From positions 1 through 6,302 of the forward strand of contig MVRP01000226.1 of NCBI GenBank assembly GCA_002067405.1: a DNA stretch of 6,302 nt, read 5' to 3'. The notes below the pieces were generated by a model. That model was not told the DNA's origin, did not search any database, and worked only from the letters and a program-made list of their open reading frames with translations. Shown one piece after another: positions 4,506 through 6,302 of the stretch (position 1 is the first letter of the stretch; the number at the start of each line of letters is the position of its first letter). Source of the DNA: Syntrophorhabdaceae bacterium PtaU1.Bin034. Its GTDB lineage: Bacteria > Desulfobacterota_G > Syntrophorhabdia > Syntrophorhabdales > WCHB1-27. Both the position numbers and the translations under genes were made by a program.

Positions 4506-6131
4506 ATGAGTGAGAGAAAATACAAAGTGTGGCCGATGTGGGTTCCAAAGTCCTTCGAGGTGGATAAACCGACATCAGAATATATTCGGGAATGGGCAAC
4601 GATCAGACCGAAGGGCGTGGCAATCAGCTTCTACGGACGGGACATCATCTATGACGAATTGAACAGGTTGATCGACAAGGCGGCATGGGGTCTTGTCGAT
4701 CTCGGAGTAGAGAAAGGCGATCGCGTAGCCATTCACATGGACAACTGCCCGCAGTTCGTTATCGCCTATTTTGGTGTCCAAAGAGCCGGAGGGGTCGTGG
4801 TCCCGGTCAACCCGATGTTCAAACCTGCAGAACTGGAGCATGAGCTCAATGACGCAGGTGCAAAGGCTCTTATAGGTCTCGATTCTCTCTATGAGGACGT
4901 AGAAAAAATACGGTTCAAAACCGGTCTCAAAACCGTCGTCCTCACCTCCCTCATGGACTACGCGCCGGAGAAAGCAGTCTTTCCCCTGCCGTTTGAGAGG
5001 AAGAGGAAATCCTTCGCAGATACCGTTCTCTTTGATGATTTTCTTTCAAAATCAGAAGATGGCCAGATATGCAGGGTGGATGATCTTAAAAAGGATCTGG
5101 CGCTGCTCCAGTATACAGGTGGAACAACGGGTATCCCCAAGGGGGCCATGATAAGCCACCATATGCTTTCCTATGTGAGTGTAGGAACAGCCTATTGGTA
5201 CCATCACCGGGAAGATGACGTACATCTTGCTGTCACTCCCCTTTTTCACGTTATGGGCCAGCAGGTATCCATGTGTACCCCTCTTGTTTCCGGAGGAAGA
5301 GCTGTACTTCTCACCCGGTTCATACCAGAGGCAGTAGCGCAGGCTATAGAGCATTACGGCTGTACCGTTTGGGTCGCCGCTACGACGATGATAATCGCCC
5401 TTCTTTCTATACCGAACATCGGAGATTACAATATGAAGTCTCTGCGGTGTTTGAATACGGGAGGATCATCTGTCTCTCTCGAACTGCAGAGGAAGATGAG
5501 CGAGCTTCTTCCGACCACCCTTGTGGGAGAAGGGTACGGCATGTCCGAGACATTGCCTCAGGGAGGCGCCACCACGCCGTTTTATCGCTACAAGCCCGGC
5601 TTCGTCGGTATCGCCCAGCTCAACGAAGCAAAGATCGTCGATCTGGAGACGGGAACAAAGGAAATGCCTCCGAATGAACAAGGCGAGTTGATCGTGAAAG
5701 GACCTGCCGTCATGAAGGGCTACTGGAACAAGCCTGAAGAGACCCGGGACACGATAGTCGACAGCTGGCTCCATACCGGTGATATAGCACTGATGGATGA
5801 AGATGGTTACATCAAGCTCCTGGGCCGTAAACGGGAGATGATCAAGTGTTCGGGGTTCAGTGTGTTCCCTGCCGAGGTTGAAGACCTTCTCTACCGTCAC
5901 CCGGCTGTGAAAGAGGTGGCGGTAATCGGAGTGGACGATTCCTACAGAGGAAGCAGTCCAAAGGCCTTCATTATCCTGAAACCTGATTACGTAAACAAGG
6001 TAACTACAGACGATATCCTTGATTGGTGCAAGGACAACATGGCGACGTACAAACGGCCGCGGTTTATAGAATTTATGGAGGACCTGCCGAGAAGCAGCGC
6101 AGGAAAAGTCCTCAAGAGACTTTTGGCATGA
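4506..6131 (+). CDS. AMP-forming acyl-CoA synthetase (acid-CoA ligase)
   Basis: A 541-residue adenylate-forming enzyme that converts a carboxylic acid, ATP and CoA to acyl-CoA, AMP and pyrophosphate. All hallmark motifs are present: the P-loop YTGGTTGIPKG (203-213), TPLFH with His248 near the acyl pocket, GYGMSET (343-349), WLHTGD with the ribose-binding Asp426, GRKREMIKCSG at the hinge (440-450), and the C-terminal PRSSAGKVLKRLL with catalytic Lys534. The enzyme therefore looks intact. The ATG at 4506 is preferred over a TTG at 4479 because AAGGGG lies 6 bases before it. Length and motifs fit the medium/long-chain, aromatic and alicyclic acid ligases alike, so the acid cannot be named. Together with the dehydrogenase just upstream it supplies the first two steps of acid degradation, acting on what the TRAP system imports (inference). 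Confidence 0.97.
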   Translation: MSERKYKVWPMWVPKSFEVDKPTSEYIREWATIRPKGVAISFYGRDIIYDELNRLIDKAAWGLVDLGVEKGDRVAIHMDNCPQFVIAYFGVQRAGGVVVPVNPMFKPAELEHELNDAGAKALIGLDSLYEDVEKIRFKTGLKTVVLTSLMDYAPEKAVFPLPFERKRKSFADTVLFDDFLSKSEDGQICRVDDLKKDLALLQYTGGTTGIPKGAMISHHMLSYVSVGTAYWYHHREDDVHLAVTPLFHVMGQQVSMCTPLVSGGRAVLLTRFIPEAVAQAIEHYGCTVWVAATTMIIALLSIPNIGDYNMKSLRCLNTGGSSVSLELQRKMSELLPTTLVGEGYGMSETLPQGGATTPFYRYKPGFVGIAQLNEAKIVDLETGTKEMPPNEQGELIVKGPAVMKGYWNKPEETRDTIVDSWLHTGDIALMDEDGYIKLLGRKREMIKCSGFSVFPAEVEDLLYRHPAVKEVAVIGVDDSYRGSSPKAFIILKPDYVNKVTTDDILDWCKDNMATYKRPRFIEFMEDLPRSSAGKVLKRLLA

Positions 6132-6245
6132 GATTGAGCGCTGAAGGAGTTGCAGCTGATGCTCGGGGGTCGAATCCGGGTACAGGGCTTCGAACACCAG
6201 CTGACCTGCAAGCGCGCCAGGAGAAAGGATCACAAGGAGCATCTA

Positions 6246-6302
6246 ATGAATCTTGCACCATCACCCCCCACCCGGGTCTCAACCTGCATCCAGTGCGGCA
6301 AG
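6246..6302 (+). CDS. Probable 4Fe-4S protein (HdrC-like), N-terminus, cut by window edge
   Basis: An ATG at 6246, with AAGGAG 6 bases upstream, opens a frame that reaches the right edge after 19 codons: MNLAPSPPTR, then VSTCIQCGK. C-x-x-C-G-K is the beginning of a ferredoxin-type cluster motif, as in heterodisulfide-reductase subunit C and related Fe-S oxidoreductases. The frame stays open upstream to another ATG at 6159, which also has AAGGAG (9 bases away). The later start is preferred because it gives the short lead typical of HdrC-like proteins, while the added 29 residues are unusually basic. The 114 bases between the ligase stop and 6246 show no terminator, so the gene probably belongs to the same operon. 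It would be placed to take electrons from acyl-CoA oxidation via ETF (inference). The second cluster and rest of the protein are not visible. Confidence 0.6.
   Translation, partial: MNLAPSPPTRVSTCIQCGK

Noticed and set aside
6160..6185. tRNA T-arm-like sequence GGGTCGAATCC after the ligase
   Set aside because: The stem does not pair correctly, the first T of the loop is replaced by G, and no acceptor or anticodon arm is present.

Overview
The window is a compact, divergently organised catabolic locus from a Gram-negative, probably anaerobic bacterium. A TRAP-type carboxylate transporter is combined with an AMP-forming acyl-CoA ligase, an acyl-CoA dehydrogenase and the start of a probable 4Fe-4S (HdrC-like) electron carrier. 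Two closely related TetR regulators sit in the middle. This content fits syntrophic or sulfate-reducing Desulfobacterota-like organisms, but the taxonomic guess is inference from gene content only.

Layout. On the minus strand, reading leftwards from the centre: tetR1 (2148-1546, TTG start), a 311-base leader/promoter gap, the TRAP solute-binding protein dctP (1234-209), an intercistronic stem-loop, and the first 30 codons of the small permease dctQ (90-1, cut by the window edge). On the plus strand, reading rightwards: tetR2 (2471-3076), a 201-base promoter gap, an acyl-CoA dehydrogenase (3278-4435), an acyl-CoA ligase (4506-6131), and the beginning of an Fe-S protein (6246-6302, cut by the edge). 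The 322-base gap between the two regulators carries a promoter for each.

Regulation. The most notable feature is a 16-bp dyad, GACYGACCNMCCRGTC, present four times. It lies once in front of each of the four units: dctP operon (1411-1426), tetR1 (2183-2198), tetR2 (2433-2448) and dehydrogenase operon (3160-3175). The two arms co-vary (C/G in two copies, T/A in the other two), as expected for a dyad bound by a symmetric dimer. The copies fall into two subclasses. Each regulator's own site matches the site of the structural operon on the opposite side, which suggests, but does not prove, criss-cross wiring.

Working model (inference): a carboxylic acid is imported by the TRAP system, activated to its CoA thioester by the ligase and oxidised by the dehydrogenase. 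Electrons may pass through ETF and an Fe-S oxidoreductase encoded further downstream. One or both TetR proteins would repress the set until an acyl-CoA or related ligand binds. The substrate cannot be read from this window. No tRNA, rRNA, CRISPR array, insertion sequence or phage gene was seen.
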